A stretch of DNA of 64,000 nucleotides from Methylotetracoccus oryzae (GTDB lineage Bacteria > Pseudomonadota > Gammaproteobacteria > Methylococcales > Methylococcaceae). Below, piece after piece: positions 36,319-45,786 of the stretch. The stretch covers positions 62,001 through 126,000 of the forward strand of contig NZ_SRSH01000016.1 of NCBI RefSeq assembly GCF_006175985.1, given 5' to 3'. The position numbers and the translations under genes were made by a program. Each line of letters starts with the position of its first letter. Position 1 is the stretch's first letter. The notes under the pieces were generated by a model. It made no database searches and was not told where the DNA came from. It saw only the letters and a list, made by a program, of their open reading frames with translations.

Positions 36319-38199
36319 TTACACGGAAGCGGGGCCGGAGCGCTGATGTCCCCGGCGGTCACGCCGGGCCCGCGAGTCGACGAAGTCGGATGAAGGCTTG
36401 GCTTGACTGTCGTCGGGTAATGCGTAGAGCTGGTCAATCAGCGTTTGGTAACGCGCCAGTATTTTTCCCCGCCGCGCTTTCATCGTGTGGGTTAGCAAGT
36501 CGCTTTCCACCGTCCACGGCTCAGTGAGCCAGATGACCTTGCGGACCTGAGCGTACTCCGGGAATCCAGCCAGTCGTCGTGCCAGCCTCGACATCAAGTG
36601 GTCCTGCCTCGTCGCGTCCGCCGATCCTGCGGTGGCCGCCGGATCGGCCCGCGCAGCGGATGGCGGCAATGCCGTCTTGGCGAGTACGACCAGCGCCGCC
36701 AGACAGGGCTGCCTGTCCCCGAGCACCAGCGCCTGCTCGAACAGGGGATCGGCCGTGATCGCCTGTTCCAGTTGTGCCGCATGCACCTTCTCGCCGGTCG
36801 ACAGCACGATGATGTCCTTGATTCGGCCCACGATATGTATGCGCCCCTCGACGAGCCGGGCCAGATCGCCGGTATGCAGCCAGCCGTCCTGATCGACGGC
36901 GCGAACGCTCGCGTCCGGCTCCTGCCAGTAGCCCTGCATCACGCCTGGGCCCCTCACCAGCAGCTCGCCGTCCGGGCACAGCCTGACCTCGGTACCCGGC
37001 AGCGGGCGCCCGACACTGTCCGGGTCGTTGTCGTGGAGCGCGTTGACGCTGACGACCGGTGAGGCTTCGGTCAGGCCGTAGCCCTGGATGATCGGGACGT
37101 CCAGGCCGATCAGCGTGCGAGCGGTGTCGGCCGCGAGCGGGGCACCGCCGCACACAACCAGCCGCAACCTGCCGCCGAAGGTCCGTCGGAGGCGGCGCGG
37201 GAGCAGTGCCCGCAGCAGCGGCCAGAGTATCGCGCCGGGGGGATACGCTCTCCGGCCCTGTCGGTGTTCGAAGCACGCGTAACCGATGCGGCTGGTCAGC
37301 GCCAACAGCCGGCGCCTGACACGGCCGCCGGACCGCAGGGCATCGACCATGCGTTCCAGCACGCGCGGCACGGTCACGACGATCGTCGGGGACAGCGCCT
37401 CCATATCCTCTCGGAGTCGGGCGGGGCCACGGCCAAAGGCTACGCAGGCACCGGCCATCAGCGGCAGGTAATAGCCGGCGGTTCGTTCCAGCGTGTGGAA
37501 CAGCGGCAACAGCGATAGAAACAGATCATCAGGGAAAACCGCTTCGCGCACCAACCCGGCCGCGGCATTCGACAGCAGGTTCCAGTGGCTCAGCATGACC
37601 CCTTTGGGCAATCCGGTAGTCCCCGATGTGAACACGATCGTCGCGAGATCGCTCGTGCCACCGTCCGTGATCAGCGGGGGGCAGTGATCCGGCAGTCGCT
37701 CGGCGAGCGTCTTGACCGGCAGCGTCTCCGCCGGTGGCGTGCCCACGCATAGCACGGGCGGCAACTGACGCCGCAGTTCCGACAGTTGCATCCATTGCAC
37801 GGCATTGACCAGCAGCAACCGCCCACCCACACGCTCCACGGCCCAACGGACGAAGTCCCGCGAACTCTTCGGGGGCAGCGGCACCGTGACGAGGCCGATG
37901 CCCAGTGCGGCCTGATCGAACAACACCCATTCCAACCCGTTTGGCAGCAGCGTGACGATACGGTCGCCGGCCCGCAAGCCTTCCGCCTTCAGCACGGCCT
38001 GGCGTCGCGCAGCCTCCCGGGCCACGCTGTGCCAGTCGATGGCGCGCCACAGGCCGGCGTCATCGTCGAACCACCGGTAGGCGATCGCATCGGGCGTGCG
38101 GGCTGCGCGTTCCCGCAGCAGTCCCGTCAGCGTGGCGGCGGTTTGGGCCGGAATCGCGTCGGTAACCACCGCGACACGGGCGTCGAGGGGTGCGGTCAT
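36319..38199 (-). CDS. fadD: Long-chain fatty acid-CoA ligase (FadD-like)
   Basis: 626 residues, matching long-chain AMP-forming acyl-CoA synthetases. IVFTSGTTGLPKGVMLSHWN is the AMP-binding P-loop signature. IIQGYGLTEASPVVSVNAL is the A5 motif and WLHTGDLARLVEGRIHIVGR contains the A7/A8 hinge. VLSTGEKVHAAQLEQAI follows, where the catalytic region of the long-chain subgroup lies. It activates imported fatty acids for beta-oxidation. Its start overlaps the stop of the hydratase/dehydrogenase gene (ATGA), making it the last gene of the fad operon. The symbol is by function and context. Paralogues elsewhere cannot be excluded. Confidence 0.88.
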   Translation of the reverse strand: MTAPLDARVAVVTDAIPAQTAATLTGLLRERAARTPDAIAYRWFDDDAGLWRAIDWHSVAREAARRQAVLKAEGLRAGDRIVTLLPNGLEWVLFDQAALGIGLVTVPLPPKSSRDFVRWAVERVGGRLLLVNAVQWMQLSELRRQLPPVLCVGTPPAETLPVKTLAERLPDHCPPLITDGGTSDLATIVFTSGTTGLPKGVMLSHWNLLSNAAAGLVREAVFPDDLFLSLLPLFHTLERTAGYYLPLMAGACVAFGRGPARLREDMEALSPTIVVTVPRVLERMVDALRSGGRVRRRLLALTSRIGYACFEHRQGRRAYPPGAILWPLLRALLPRRLRRTFGGRLRLVVCGGAPLAADTARTLIGLDVPIIQGYGLTEASPVVSVNALHDNDPDSVGRPLPGTEVRLCPDGELLVRGPGVMQGYWQEPDASVRAVDQDGWLHTGDLARLVEGRIHIVGRIKDIIVLSTGEKVHAAQLEQAITADPLFEQALVLGDRQPCLAALVVLAKTALPPSAARADPAATAGSADATRQDHLMSRLARRLAGFPEYAQVRKVIWLTEPWTVESDLLTHTMKARRGKILARYQTLIDQLYALPDDSQAKPSSDFVDSRARRDRRGHQRSGPASV

Positions 38200-40202
38200 G
38201 CTGCGACCGCTCGCGACCGTGCGAGCGCCGGGTGCGGTGCGAAGCGTTCCCCATGCACGGCGGCCAGCCGTTCCAGGGTTTGCCGCACGTCGTACTCGCC
38301 GCGTTCCCGCAGGTATTGCATCGGTCCCCCCCGATGCGGAATCACGCCGGCGCCGAAGACCATGCCCGCGTCGATATCGTCGGCGTCGCCGACCAGCCCT
38401 TCGCTCAGCACCGCGACGGCCTCGTTGAGCATCGGCAGCACGAGGCGGTCGGTCAGGTCGGCCGGCGGCGATTCGGGACGGGAGTCGCTACGCACGGGCC
38501 GGCCGCCGCGGTACCGGTAGAAGCCCTCGCCGCTCTTGAGACCTTTCTTGCCGGCCTCGACCAGCGCCTGCAGTCGGGCAGGGACGCGCGCCGGAAACAG
38601 CTCCCGGATCACATCCAGGCATACGTCCAGACCGACGAGGTCGCCCAGCGCCAGCGGCCCCATCGGCATGCCGAAAGCGGTGGCCGCATGGTCGATCAGC
38701 GTCGCTGGAATGCCTTCCGACTCGAGTAGCACGGCCTCCATCAGATACGGCAGCAGGCAGCGGTTCACGACGAAGCCGGGGCTGCTCCTGACCGGCAGGG
38801 GTAGACGGTCGATGGCCAGCACGAAGGCGAGCGCGCGCCGGTGGACGTCCTCGCGGGTCTGTTCGCCCGAGACCACCTCGATCAGCCGCACACGGCTGAC
38901 CGGGTTGAAGAAATGCATGCCGACGAGCCGCGAGGGATCCCGCAGCGCCGACCCGATCATCGCCAGCGGGAGCGCCGAGGTGTTGCTGGCGAGCACTGCG
39001 TCGGCTTTGAGCCGGCTTTCGACGGCCGCAAACAGGCTGCGTTTCGCTTCAGCATTCTCGACGATCGCCTCGATGACCAGATCGGCGTGGCCGAGTCCGG
39101 CCTGGGCCGCATCGGGAATCAGCCGGTCCCAGGCGGCGGTGCGCTCGACTTCCGTCCGCAGCTTTGCCGTGAAGAGTTCGCCGGCCTCGCGGACGGCGCG
39201 TCCCAGCGCGGCCGGATTCTGGTCCGACAAGCTGACCGTGTAGCCGCGGAGCGCCGTCCACGCGGCGATGGCAGCGCCCATCGTGCCGGCGCCGATCACG
39301 TGCACGTGATGCACCCCGGAAGCACTGCCCTTCGCATAGGCCTTGAGGCGGGCTTCCAGCGTAAACAGCCGCATCAGATTCCGCGCTGTCGGCGTGAACA
39401 GCAGGTCGGCCATCGAGTGCGCTTCGGCCGCCAGCGCCGCGATCAAGTCCGCCGGTTCGTGCGCCCAGACATCGATCAGCGCCGCCGGCGCTGGATAGTG
39501 CGCCGGATTGGCCCGCGCCGCCGTCTGCCGCTTGATGTATCCGGCCGCGATACCGCGTAGTGGACGCGGCAGGTCGAGCCACGGTTTTCGGTGCGGCCGC
39601 GGAGGCCGCAGTGCCAGGTCGAGCGCAGCCCGCCGCCACGCGCGTTCCGGCGCGATGCGGTCGACCAGGCCGAGGCGCAACGCCTCGCGAGCACCGACCA
39701 GCCGGCCCGCCAGCATCAGACGCAGTGCCGGCAAGCTGCCGATGAGGCGCGGCAGACGCACGCTGCCCCCGAGACCGGGATGAATGCCGAGGCGCACTTC
39801 CGGCAGTCCTAGGCGCGTCCCGGTATCGTCCCGGCCGATTCGGTAGCGACAGGCCAGCGCAAGCTCCAGACCGCCACCCAGGCAGTAGCCGTGGATCATC
39901 GCCACCGTCGGGCAACCCAGTCCTTCGAGCCGGGCCAGAATCGCGTCGGCGCGCGCGATCAGTTCCCGCGCCGCTTCCGGGCTCTGCAGGGCGGCGAGTT
40001 CGCGTATGTCGGCCCCCGCGACGAATCCGTTAGGCTTGTCCGACAGCAGGATCAGCGCGGTCGGCGGCGCGTCGCGCAGTGCCGTGAGGATTCCATCGAA
40101 CTCGGCTAGCACCGGCTGCGACAGCACGTTCGTGCCGGAGCCGGCCTGATTCAGATGCAGCCACGCCACGTTGTGTGTATCGCGTTCGATCTGCCAGTTC
40201 AT
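38196..40202 (-). CDS. Enoyl-CoA hydratase/3-hydroxyacyl-CoA dehydrogenase (FadB/FadJ-like)
   Basis: 668 residues, somewhat shorter than E. coli FadB or FadJ (about 715-730). The N-terminal crotonase domain has FVAGADIRELAAL and YCLGGGLELALACRYRIG plus LPEVRLGIHPGLGG, which supply the two active-site Glu residues. The dehydrogenase domain opens with VHVIGAGTMGAAIAAW (NAD-binding GxGxxG) and has GMHFFNPVSRVRLIEVV with the catalytic His. Together they hydrate trans-2-enoyl-CoA and oxidise the 3-hydroxy product. The start ATG overlaps the thiolase stop (ATGA) and follows GGAGG. The start of the next gene, fadD, overlaps its stop. Confidence 0.9.
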   Translation of the reverse strand: MNWQIERDTHNVAWLHLNQAGSGTNVLSQPVLAEFDGILTALRDAPPTALILLSDKPNGFVAGADIRELAALQSPEAARELIARADAILARLEGLGCPTVAMIHGYCLGGGLELALACRYRIGRDDTGTRLGLPEVRLGIHPGLGGSVRLPRLIGSLPALRLMLAGRLVGAREALRLGLVDRIAPERAWRRAALDLALRPPRPHRKPWLDLPRPLRGIAAGYIKRQTAARANPAHYPAPAALIDVWAHEPADLIAALAAEAHSMADLLFTPTARNLMRLFTLEARLKAYAKGSASGVHHVHVIGAGTMGAAIAAWTALRGYTVSLSDQNPAALGRAVREAGELFTAKLRTEVERTAAWDRLIPDAAQAGLGHADLVIEAIVENAEAKRSLFAAVESRLKADAVLASNTSALPLAMIGSALRDPSRLVGMHFFNPVSRVRLIEVVSGEQTREDVHRRALAFVLAIDRLPLPVRSSPGFVVNRCLLPYLMEAVLLESEGIPATLIDHAATAFGMPMGPLALGDLVGLDVCLDVIRELFPARVPARLQALVEAGKKGLKSGEGFYRYRGGRPVRSDSRPESPPADLTDRLVLPMLNEAVAVLSEGLVGDADDIDAGMVFGAGVIPHRGGPMQYLRERGEYDVRQTLERLAAVHGERFAPHPALARSRAVAA

Positions 40203-41584
40203 GTTCCACCTCCGCGTGCCGTGCGGCGACGGACGGTTGTCCGGGGCATTCCCGCGGCTTTCGGGCTGTTCAAACTCGTCCGCTCGATCAGCATTGCTCC
40301 CCCCTGGCCCCCGCCGATGCACAGCGCCGCGATGCCACGCCGGGCATCGTTGCGGCGCAGCACGTCGAGCAGATGCAGCACGATGCGTGCGCCACTCGCG
40401 CCGACCGGGTGGCCCAACGCGATCGCGCCGCCGTCGACATTGAGCCGGTCGGCTGGGATTTCGCCGAATGGCGCGGGGAGGCCCAGCACGTCGCGGCAGT
40501 AGTCGGGATCGCGCCAGGCGGCCAGAACTGCCAGGATCTGGGCCGCGAAGGCTTCGTTGATTTCCCAGAAATCGATGTCCTGCGGCGTGAGCCCGTGCGC
40601 GGTCAGCAAGGGCGGTACCGCATGGACCGGCCCCAGTCCCATCTCGGCCGGGGAGACACCGGCCCAACGGCAGTCGACGAGGCGGCCGAGGACCGGCAGT
40701 CCGTAGCGTTCGACGGCCGCGTTCGATGCCAGCAACAGCCACGCCGCGCCGTCGGTGACCTGCGCGCTGTTGCCGGCCGACACGAGACCGTAAGCCTCGA
40801 AAGCCGGCTTCAGCGCGGCCAGACGGGCCGCATCCGTGTCGCGGCGCAGTCCATCGTCCTGCGTGTAGGCGTTCCCTGCCGCGTCGTAGATCGTCTGCAC
40901 CTCGACTAGGCGGTGTTCGTCCTGCGCGGCGGCCAGCCGCCGGTGACTCGCGAGTGCCAGCGCGTCCATCGCCTCGCGGGTGATGCCGAAGCGGAAGGCC
41001 AGGTTCTCGGCCGTCTGGCCCATCGAAAGCCCCGTGACCGGGTCGGTCAGGCCGCGCGGCAGCGCGAACGTCGGCTGCAGCATGACCCATCGGAACTGCG
41101 GCAGCAGGCGTATGCGGCGCCAGCCCCGGGTCTGCCGCCAGCGTCCCAGCCAGGCCAGCAGATTGCGGCCTGCGGACACGGGGGCCTGACTCATCGCTTC
41201 GACACCACCGGCCAGCACGAGGTCGGCCTGTCCGGACGCGATGCGCTGCCGCGCGGCGTCCAGTGCCTGCAGGCCGGACCCGCAGTTCCGGCCCACGGTC
41301 CATGCGGTGACGCTGTTGCCGCAGCCCAGGCGCAGGGATACGACGCGCGCGATGTTGGCTTCGGCCGGACTGGGCATCACACAGCCGAGGATCACTTCGT
41401 CGAGCGCTGCGGCCGGAAAGGATTGGCGCAGCAACAGCGGTTTCCCGGCCGCTACGGCCAGATCGGCGGCGGTGAAGGGGCCAGGGACGCCGCGGGCCTT
41501 GATGAAAGGCGTCCGGGCCCCGTCGATTGCGTATACCGGGGTGTCGTGCCCAGTCTGTCGTGGCGTTTCGATTCCAGCGGCCAT
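40199..41584 (-). CDS. Acetyl-CoA acyltransferase (thiolase, FadI-like)
   Basis: 461 residues. The N-terminus (YAIDGARTPFIKARG) is typical. The acyl-accepting Cys lies in TVGRNCGSGLQALDAA. The conserved INEAFAAQ, LNVDGGAIALGHPVGASG with the catalytic His, and CIGGGQGGAMLIE with the second Cys are all present. It cleaves 3-ketoacyl-CoA to acetyl-CoA plus a shortened acyl-CoA. The length is nearer to FadI (about 436) than to FadA (387). I choose the ATG at 41584, which overlaps the fadE stop as TGATG and has AGGAGG close upstream. A GTG one codon earlier is possible. Confidence 0.9.
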   Translation of the reverse strand: MAAGIETPRQTGHDTPVYAIDGARTPFIKARGVPGPFTAADLAVAAGKPLLLRQSFPAAALDEVILGCVMPSPAEANIARVVSLRLGCGNSVTAWTVGRNCGSGLQALDAARQRIASGQADLVLAGGVEAMSQAPVSAGRNLLAWLGRWRQTRGWRRIRLLPQFRWVMLQPTFALPRGLTDPVTGLSMGQTAENLAFRFGITREAMDALALASHRRLAAAQDEHRLVEVQTIYDAAGNAYTQDDGLRRDTDAARLAALKPAFEAYGLVSAGNSAQVTDGAAWLLLASNAAVERYGLPVLGRLVDCRWAGVSPAEMGLGPVHAVPPLLTAHGLTPQDIDFWEINEAFAAQILAVLAAWRDPDYCRDVLGLPAPFGEIPADRLNVDGGAIALGHPVGASGARIVLHLLDVLRRNDARRGIAALCIGGGQGGAMLIERTSLNSPKAAGMPRTTVRRRTARGGGT

Positions 41585-43833
41585 CACGCCTCCTGGCCGA
41601 GATCCGGCGGAAAGTCGTCGACGCGCTCGGCTTCACGGGCAGCCCGGGAAGCCTGTTCGATCAATACGGCGTCAGCGGGTGTCAGGATGGAACTCGCGAC
41701 CGCCTGCGCCACATTGTCGGCGCGGTCCAGCCGCCCCTCGTGCACGGCTCGTTGCAGCCGTTGCTCAGCGTCCTGCACCGCCATGCTGGCGGCAAACGCG
41801 CGTTCCAGCACCGCTAACGCGTCTCCCGCGCCGTTTGGCCGGTAGATGCCGCAAGTCAGTCGTTCGCGCAGCGGTCCGGGGTTCGTCAGCAGGCCGGCCA
41901 ACTGCAGCGTCAGGCGATCGGCGGGTTCGGCGCAGCGGCGTCCGAACGGGAGAATCAGCAGGCGCAGCAGCATGGCCGCGCCGCGGTGCGGCAGATTGGC
42001 GATCACGCCGTCCAGTGCCGCTTCAGTCTGCGCCAGACAGTGCCGGCAGCACCAGTCGACGAGCGGGCGCTCGGCTTCCGGTCGCCCGGCGTCCTCGAAG
42101 CGCTTCAGCACGCAGGCGGCCAGGAACAGGTGCGTGAACGCGTCGGCCAGGCGCCCGGACAGCATTTCACGCCGCTTCAGCGTGCCTTTCAGCGTCAGCA
42201 GGGCGACTTCCGAGGCCAGCGCGAAGCCGGCGCTGAGCCGGTTGATCGAGCGGTAGTGCGCCCGCGCCGGCCCGGGCGGCATCCATCCGAACCGGCCCGC
42301 ACCGAGCACGCGTCCGAGGGTCCCGAGCACGTAGCGCAGATGCGCGCCGAGCGCGGCAGCAAAGGCTGTCTCGCCGGCCTCTTCGCGGGTAGTCGCGGCG
42401 GCATCCATCTCCGCTAGCAGGTGAGGGTGGCAACGGACCGAGCCCTGGCCGAAGACGATGAGCCCACGGGTCAGGATGTTCGCGCCCTCGACCGTGATCG
42501 CGATCGGCACGGCTTCGTACAAGCGGCCCAGCAGATTCCGGGGTCCCAGCATGATGCCCTTGCCGGCCAGTACATCCATCGCGTCGTTGACGACGACGCG
42601 CATCCGCTCGGTCAGATTCTGCTTCAGCATCGCCGATACGACGGCCGAATGTTCGCCCCGGCCATTCGCCGTGGCGGTGACATGCCGAGCGGCTTCAGCC
42701 AGCCAGACATTGCCGGCGATGCGGCCCAGGCGTTCGGCGACGCCTTCGAAGCGGGCGATCGGGTGATGGAACTGGTGGCGCACGGCGGCGTAACTGCCGG
42801 CCGTCAACGCACAGAGCTTGCCGGCGCCCACGGCCAGCGCGGGCAGCGAGATCGCCCGTCCGCCGGCCAGCGTTTCCATCAACATCAACCAGCCGCGTCC
42901 GGCGTAGTCGGGGCCACCGATGATCTGCTCGACCGGGATGAACACATTCCGGCCGCGGGTGGGGCCATTCTGAAACACCTGGTCGAGCGGCAGATGTCGT
43001 CGTCCGATCTCGACGCCAGGAGTATCGGCCGGCACCAAGGCCAGCGTGATGCCCTCCGCATCGCCCAGCAACCGGTCGGGATCCCGAAGCTGAAAGGCGA
43101 GCCCCAACACGGTCGCGACCGGTCCCAGCGTGATGTAGCGTTTGTCCCAGTTCAACAGGATGCCCAGCCGTCCGTCGCGCCGGCAGACGATGCCGGTGTC
43201 GGGGATCGCCGAGGCATCCGAGCCGGCAGTAGGGCCCGTCAGCGCGAAGCAGGGAATCTCCCGCCCGCTGGCCAGTCGCGGCAGCCAATGGCGCTGCTGC
43301 GCGTCGGTACCGTAGCGCAGCAGCAGCTTCGCCGGACCGATGGAGTTCGGTACCATCGCGGTGACGGCGGCCGACAGCGAGCGCGAGGCGATCTTGACCA
43401 CGACCGCTGACTGGGCCAGTGGCGAGAATTCGCGTCCGCCGTAGGCCTTCGGGATCGCGAGCCCAAAGAACCCCTGTTCTTTCATCAGCCGCCAGACTGG
43501 CGGGGGCAGGTCATGGAGATTCCGGGTAACGGCCCAGTCGTCGACGAGTCCGCACAAGGTCTCGACGGGCCCTTCGAGGAAGGCCTGTTCTTCCGCGGTC
43601 AGCGTTCCAGCGGGCTCTGCCAGCCACGCCCGCCAATCCGGACGGCCCTGAAACAGCAGGGCTTCCCAGCCGACGCTTCCGGCCTGCAGCGCCTCGCGCT
43701 CGGTTGCGGACAGGGACGGCATACCGCGACGCACCGTCGCCAGCCAGGGGCGCACGAAGATCCGGGACAGCAACGAGCCATGCGGTTTGGGGGCTACACG
43801 GGAGTTGACGCGCGGCCTGTGGATGGCGGCCAT
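41584..43833 (-). CDS. Acyl-CoA dehydrogenase (FadE-like)
   Basis: 749 residues from the ATG at 43833, which has GAGG upstream (a GTG three codons earlier is less likely). Large FadE-type enzymes have an N-terminal extension, the FAD domain and an extra C-terminal region. All are visible here: LMKEQGFFGLAIPKAYGG, then CFALTGPTAGSDASAIPDTG, then AITVEGANILTRGLIVFGQG. It is about 65 residues shorter than E. coli FadE. It introduces the first double bond in fatty acyl-CoA. It is first in a four-gene operon and shares a 72-bp control region with the divergent glycerol-3-phosphate dehydrogenase gene. Confidence 0.9.
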   Translation of the reverse strand: MAAIHRPRVNSRVAPKPHGSLLSRIFVRPWLATVRRGMPSLSATEREALQAGSVGWEALLFQGRPDWRAWLAEPAGTLTAEEQAFLEGPVETLCGLVDDWAVTRNLHDLPPPVWRLMKEQGFFGLAIPKAYGGREFSPLAQSAVVVKIASRSLSAAVTAMVPNSIGPAKLLLRYGTDAQQRHWLPRLASGREIPCFALTGPTAGSDASAIPDTGIVCRRDGRLGILLNWDKRYITLGPVATVLGLAFQLRDPDRLLGDAEGITLALVPADTPGVEIGRRHLPLDQVFQNGPTRGRNVFIPVEQIIGGPDYAGRGWLMLMETLAGGRAISLPALAVGAGKLCALTAGSYAAVRHQFHHPIARFEGVAERLGRIAGNVWLAEAARHVTATANGRGEHSAVVSAMLKQNLTERMRVVVNDAMDVLAGKGIMLGPRNLLGRLYEAVPIAITVEGANILTRGLIVFGQGSVRCHPHLLAEMDAAATTREEAGETAFAAALGAHLRYVLGTLGRVLGAGRFGWMPPGPARAHYRSINRLSAGFALASEVALLTLKGTLKRREMLSGRLADAFTHLFLAACVLKRFEDAGRPEAERPLVDWCCRHCLAQTEAALDGVIANLPHRGAAMLLRLLILPFGRRCAEPADRLTLQLAGLLTNPGPLRERLTCGIYRPNGAGDALAVLERAFAASMAVQDAEQRLQRAVHEGRLDRADNVAQAVASSILTPADAVLIEQASRAAREAERVDDFPPDLGQEA

Positions 43834-43871
43834 GGACTGCACCTCGGGCGCAGTGATTGGATACTCACAGT

Positions 43872-43890
43872 AATTGGACTATTCCCAATT
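43872..43890. promoter_or_regulatory. Inverted repeat between fadE and glpD-like genes
   Basis: AATTGG at 43872-43877 and CCAATT at 43885-43890 form a perfect 6-bp inverted repeat with a 7-nt spacer. It lies in the 72-bp region shared by the divergent fadE-led operon and the glycerol-3-phosphate dehydrogenase gene. It is a good position for one repressor to control both, for example a fatty-acid-responsive TetR or GntR protein. No known consensus was matched with confidence. Confidence 0.4.
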
Positions 43891-43905
43891 TGGTTTGTTC
43901 TGCTG

Positions 43906-45636
43906 ATGGCCGAAACGGGGGGGCGCTTGAATTTCAGCTGGGTGGAAAGGCAGCGGGCGATCGACGTCAGTGCGACGCGGTGTGCCGAGGTGCTTATCAT
44001 CGGCGGCGGGGTGGTCGGATGCAGCCTGGCGACGCATGCCGCGCTGCTCGGTCTGGACTGTGTGCTGGTCGAGCGGGACGATTTCGCGGCCGGGGCGAGC
44101 AGCCACTCGACGGGCCTGGCCCATGCCGGGTTGCGCTATCTCGCCCAGGGACGGATTGGCTATGTGCTCCGGGAGGCACGGGAACGACTGCAGCTCGAGC
44201 GTCTGGCGCCGCATTGCGTGCGGCCGTTTCCGTTCCTGTTTCCGGTCTATCGGGACGATGCGTACAGTTTGCAGCAGGTGCGCTGGGGCACGGCCGTGTA
44301 TCAGGCGCTGTATCGGCTCGCCGCCCTCGGAACCGGTGCGGGTATCGCGCGCGGAATGCGCATTCTGGATCGCGACGAGGTGCTGCAGCGGGTGCCGACG
44401 CTCGCGTCAGACGGTCTGCAGGGCGCAGCGGAATACTTCGTCGACGCGCGCCTGGACGATGCGCGCTTCACACTCGGCTTCGCGCAGCGCGCGGCCGAAC
44501 TCGGTGCCCGGATGATCACGCGGGCGACCGTGGTTTCGTTCGATGAACCCGGTCGAGGCCCGGCGTGCGTGCATGTGCGCGACGGGATGACCGGGCAGCC
44601 GTTTTCGCTCCGGGCGCGTCTGATCGTCAACGCGGCCGGCGCGTGGATCGATCAGATTCGGGCACTGGCCGGCCTGAAACAGCCCCTGTTGCGGAACAGT
44701 AGCGGCATCCATTTGATCGTCGATCGTCTGGCGGACGATCCGCTGATCTTCTCGACCCGCGTTCCGGGCCAGGTGTTCTTCGTATTGCCGTTCGGCCGCC
44801 GGTCGCTGATCGGCACCACCGACACGCCGCAGCCGGGCCCGCCGGATGCCGTTCGGCCGGGCACCGCGGAGGTCCGTCAACTGATCGGCGAATTATCCCG
44901 CCGCTTTCCCGCCACTTCATCGACAGACGGTTCGGACGCGCGGGCCCGGCGCGACTATCTGGCCGCTCACGGACACGGCCTGCGCTGGGGCATCAGGCCG
45001 CTGCTCCGGGCCGACGGGTCGACCCTCCACGCCTCGCGCGCGCATCGCCTCGTTAAGGACTCGGCCTGGCTGTGGTCGCTGCCGGGCGTCAAGTTGACCG
45101 CGGGACGGCAGGCCGGGGAGCAGGCCGCGCGTGCGGCCTGGCAGGCGCTGCGAGCGGGCACGCCGCCGGCGCGGCAGCTGTCCGCTCTGCCCGGCGGCGA
45201 CTTCGCGGACATGCCGACGCTGCTGGCCGAGGCCATGCAACGGCACGGCACCTGGCCACACGATCAGTTGGTCCACCTGACCGGTCGTTACGGAGCAGCG
45301 TATGCAGACGTGGTCCGCTGGGCTGATGCAGAACCGCAAGGCCGCGAGCGGGTCCTTCCGGATGAGCCTTGGATCCACGCCGAGGCCGCGTACGCGGTGC
45401 ATCAGGAGATGGCGCTGTCTCTCAACGATTTCCTGTGGCGCCGAACACGCTGGGCAGAGTTGCGCGACTTGCCCGATCCGGTCGTCGACCGCATTGCCGC
45501 CGTTCTCGGGCGACACCTGCAGTGGTCGCCGGCAACGTGCGTGGCGGAGGTTGAAGCCTTCCGCGCGGAACGCTCGCTCCGCGCGGCGCCATTGAGCGCC
45601 ATCAGCGGAGGCGCAGCGCCTCGGGTGGCAACCTAG
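43906..45636 (+). CDS. FAD-dependent glycerol-3-phosphate dehydrogenase (GlpD-like)
   Basis: 576 residues from the ATG at 43906. EVLIIGGGVVGCSLATHAAL is the FAD-binding Rossmann motif. VLVERDDFAAGASSHSTGLA followed by HAGLRYL corresponds to the GlpD 'GASSRSTKLIHGGLRYL' block, with Gly to Ala and other substitutions. SLIGTTDTPQPG and a C-terminal helical domain are also family features. It oxidises glycerol-3-phosphate to dihydroxyacetone phosphate and passes electrons to quinone at the inner membrane. Divergence from the beta-oxidation operon suggests joint use of the fatty acids and glycerol of acylglycerols. The longer open frame upstream is not used. Confidence 0.85.
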   Translation: MAETGGRLNFSWVERQRAIDVSATRCAEVLIIGGGVVGCSLATHAALLGLDCVLVERDDFAAGASSHSTGLAHAGLRYLAQGRIGYVLREARERLQLERLAPHCVRPFPFLFPVYRDDAYSLQQVRWGTAVYQALYRLAALGTGAGIARGMRILDRDEVLQRVPTLASDGLQGAAEYFVDARLDDARFTLGFAQRAAELGARMITRATVVSFDEPGRGPACVHVRDGMTGQPFSLRARLIVNAAGAWIDQIRALAGLKQPLLRNSSGIHLIVDRLADDPLIFSTRVPGQVFFVLPFGRRSLIGTTDTPQPGPPDAVRPGTAEVRQLIGELSRRFPATSSTDGSDARARRDYLAAHGHGLRWGIRPLLRADGSTLHASRAHRLVKDSAWLWSLPGVKLTAGRQAGEQAARAAWQALRAGTPPARQLSALPGGDFADMPTLLAEAMQRHGTWPHDQLVHLTGRYGAAYADVVRWADAEPQGRERVLPDEPWIHAEAAYAVHQEMALSLNDFLWRRTRWAELRDLPDPVVDRIAAVLGRHLQWSPATCVAEVEAFRAERSLRAAPLSAISGGAAPRVAT

Positions 45637-45786
45637 GAACCATCCGAACGACGGCCATTCGGGTTTTGTTCGGAGCCGTGGCGCCCAGCTGTGATCGCGC
45701 CGCCGCGTTCTCCGTCAATCGATATCGTCAGGATTTTCATGGAGTCGGCAGTATCCCTGCAGGCGTGGCATGAATGCAGGGTTTTC

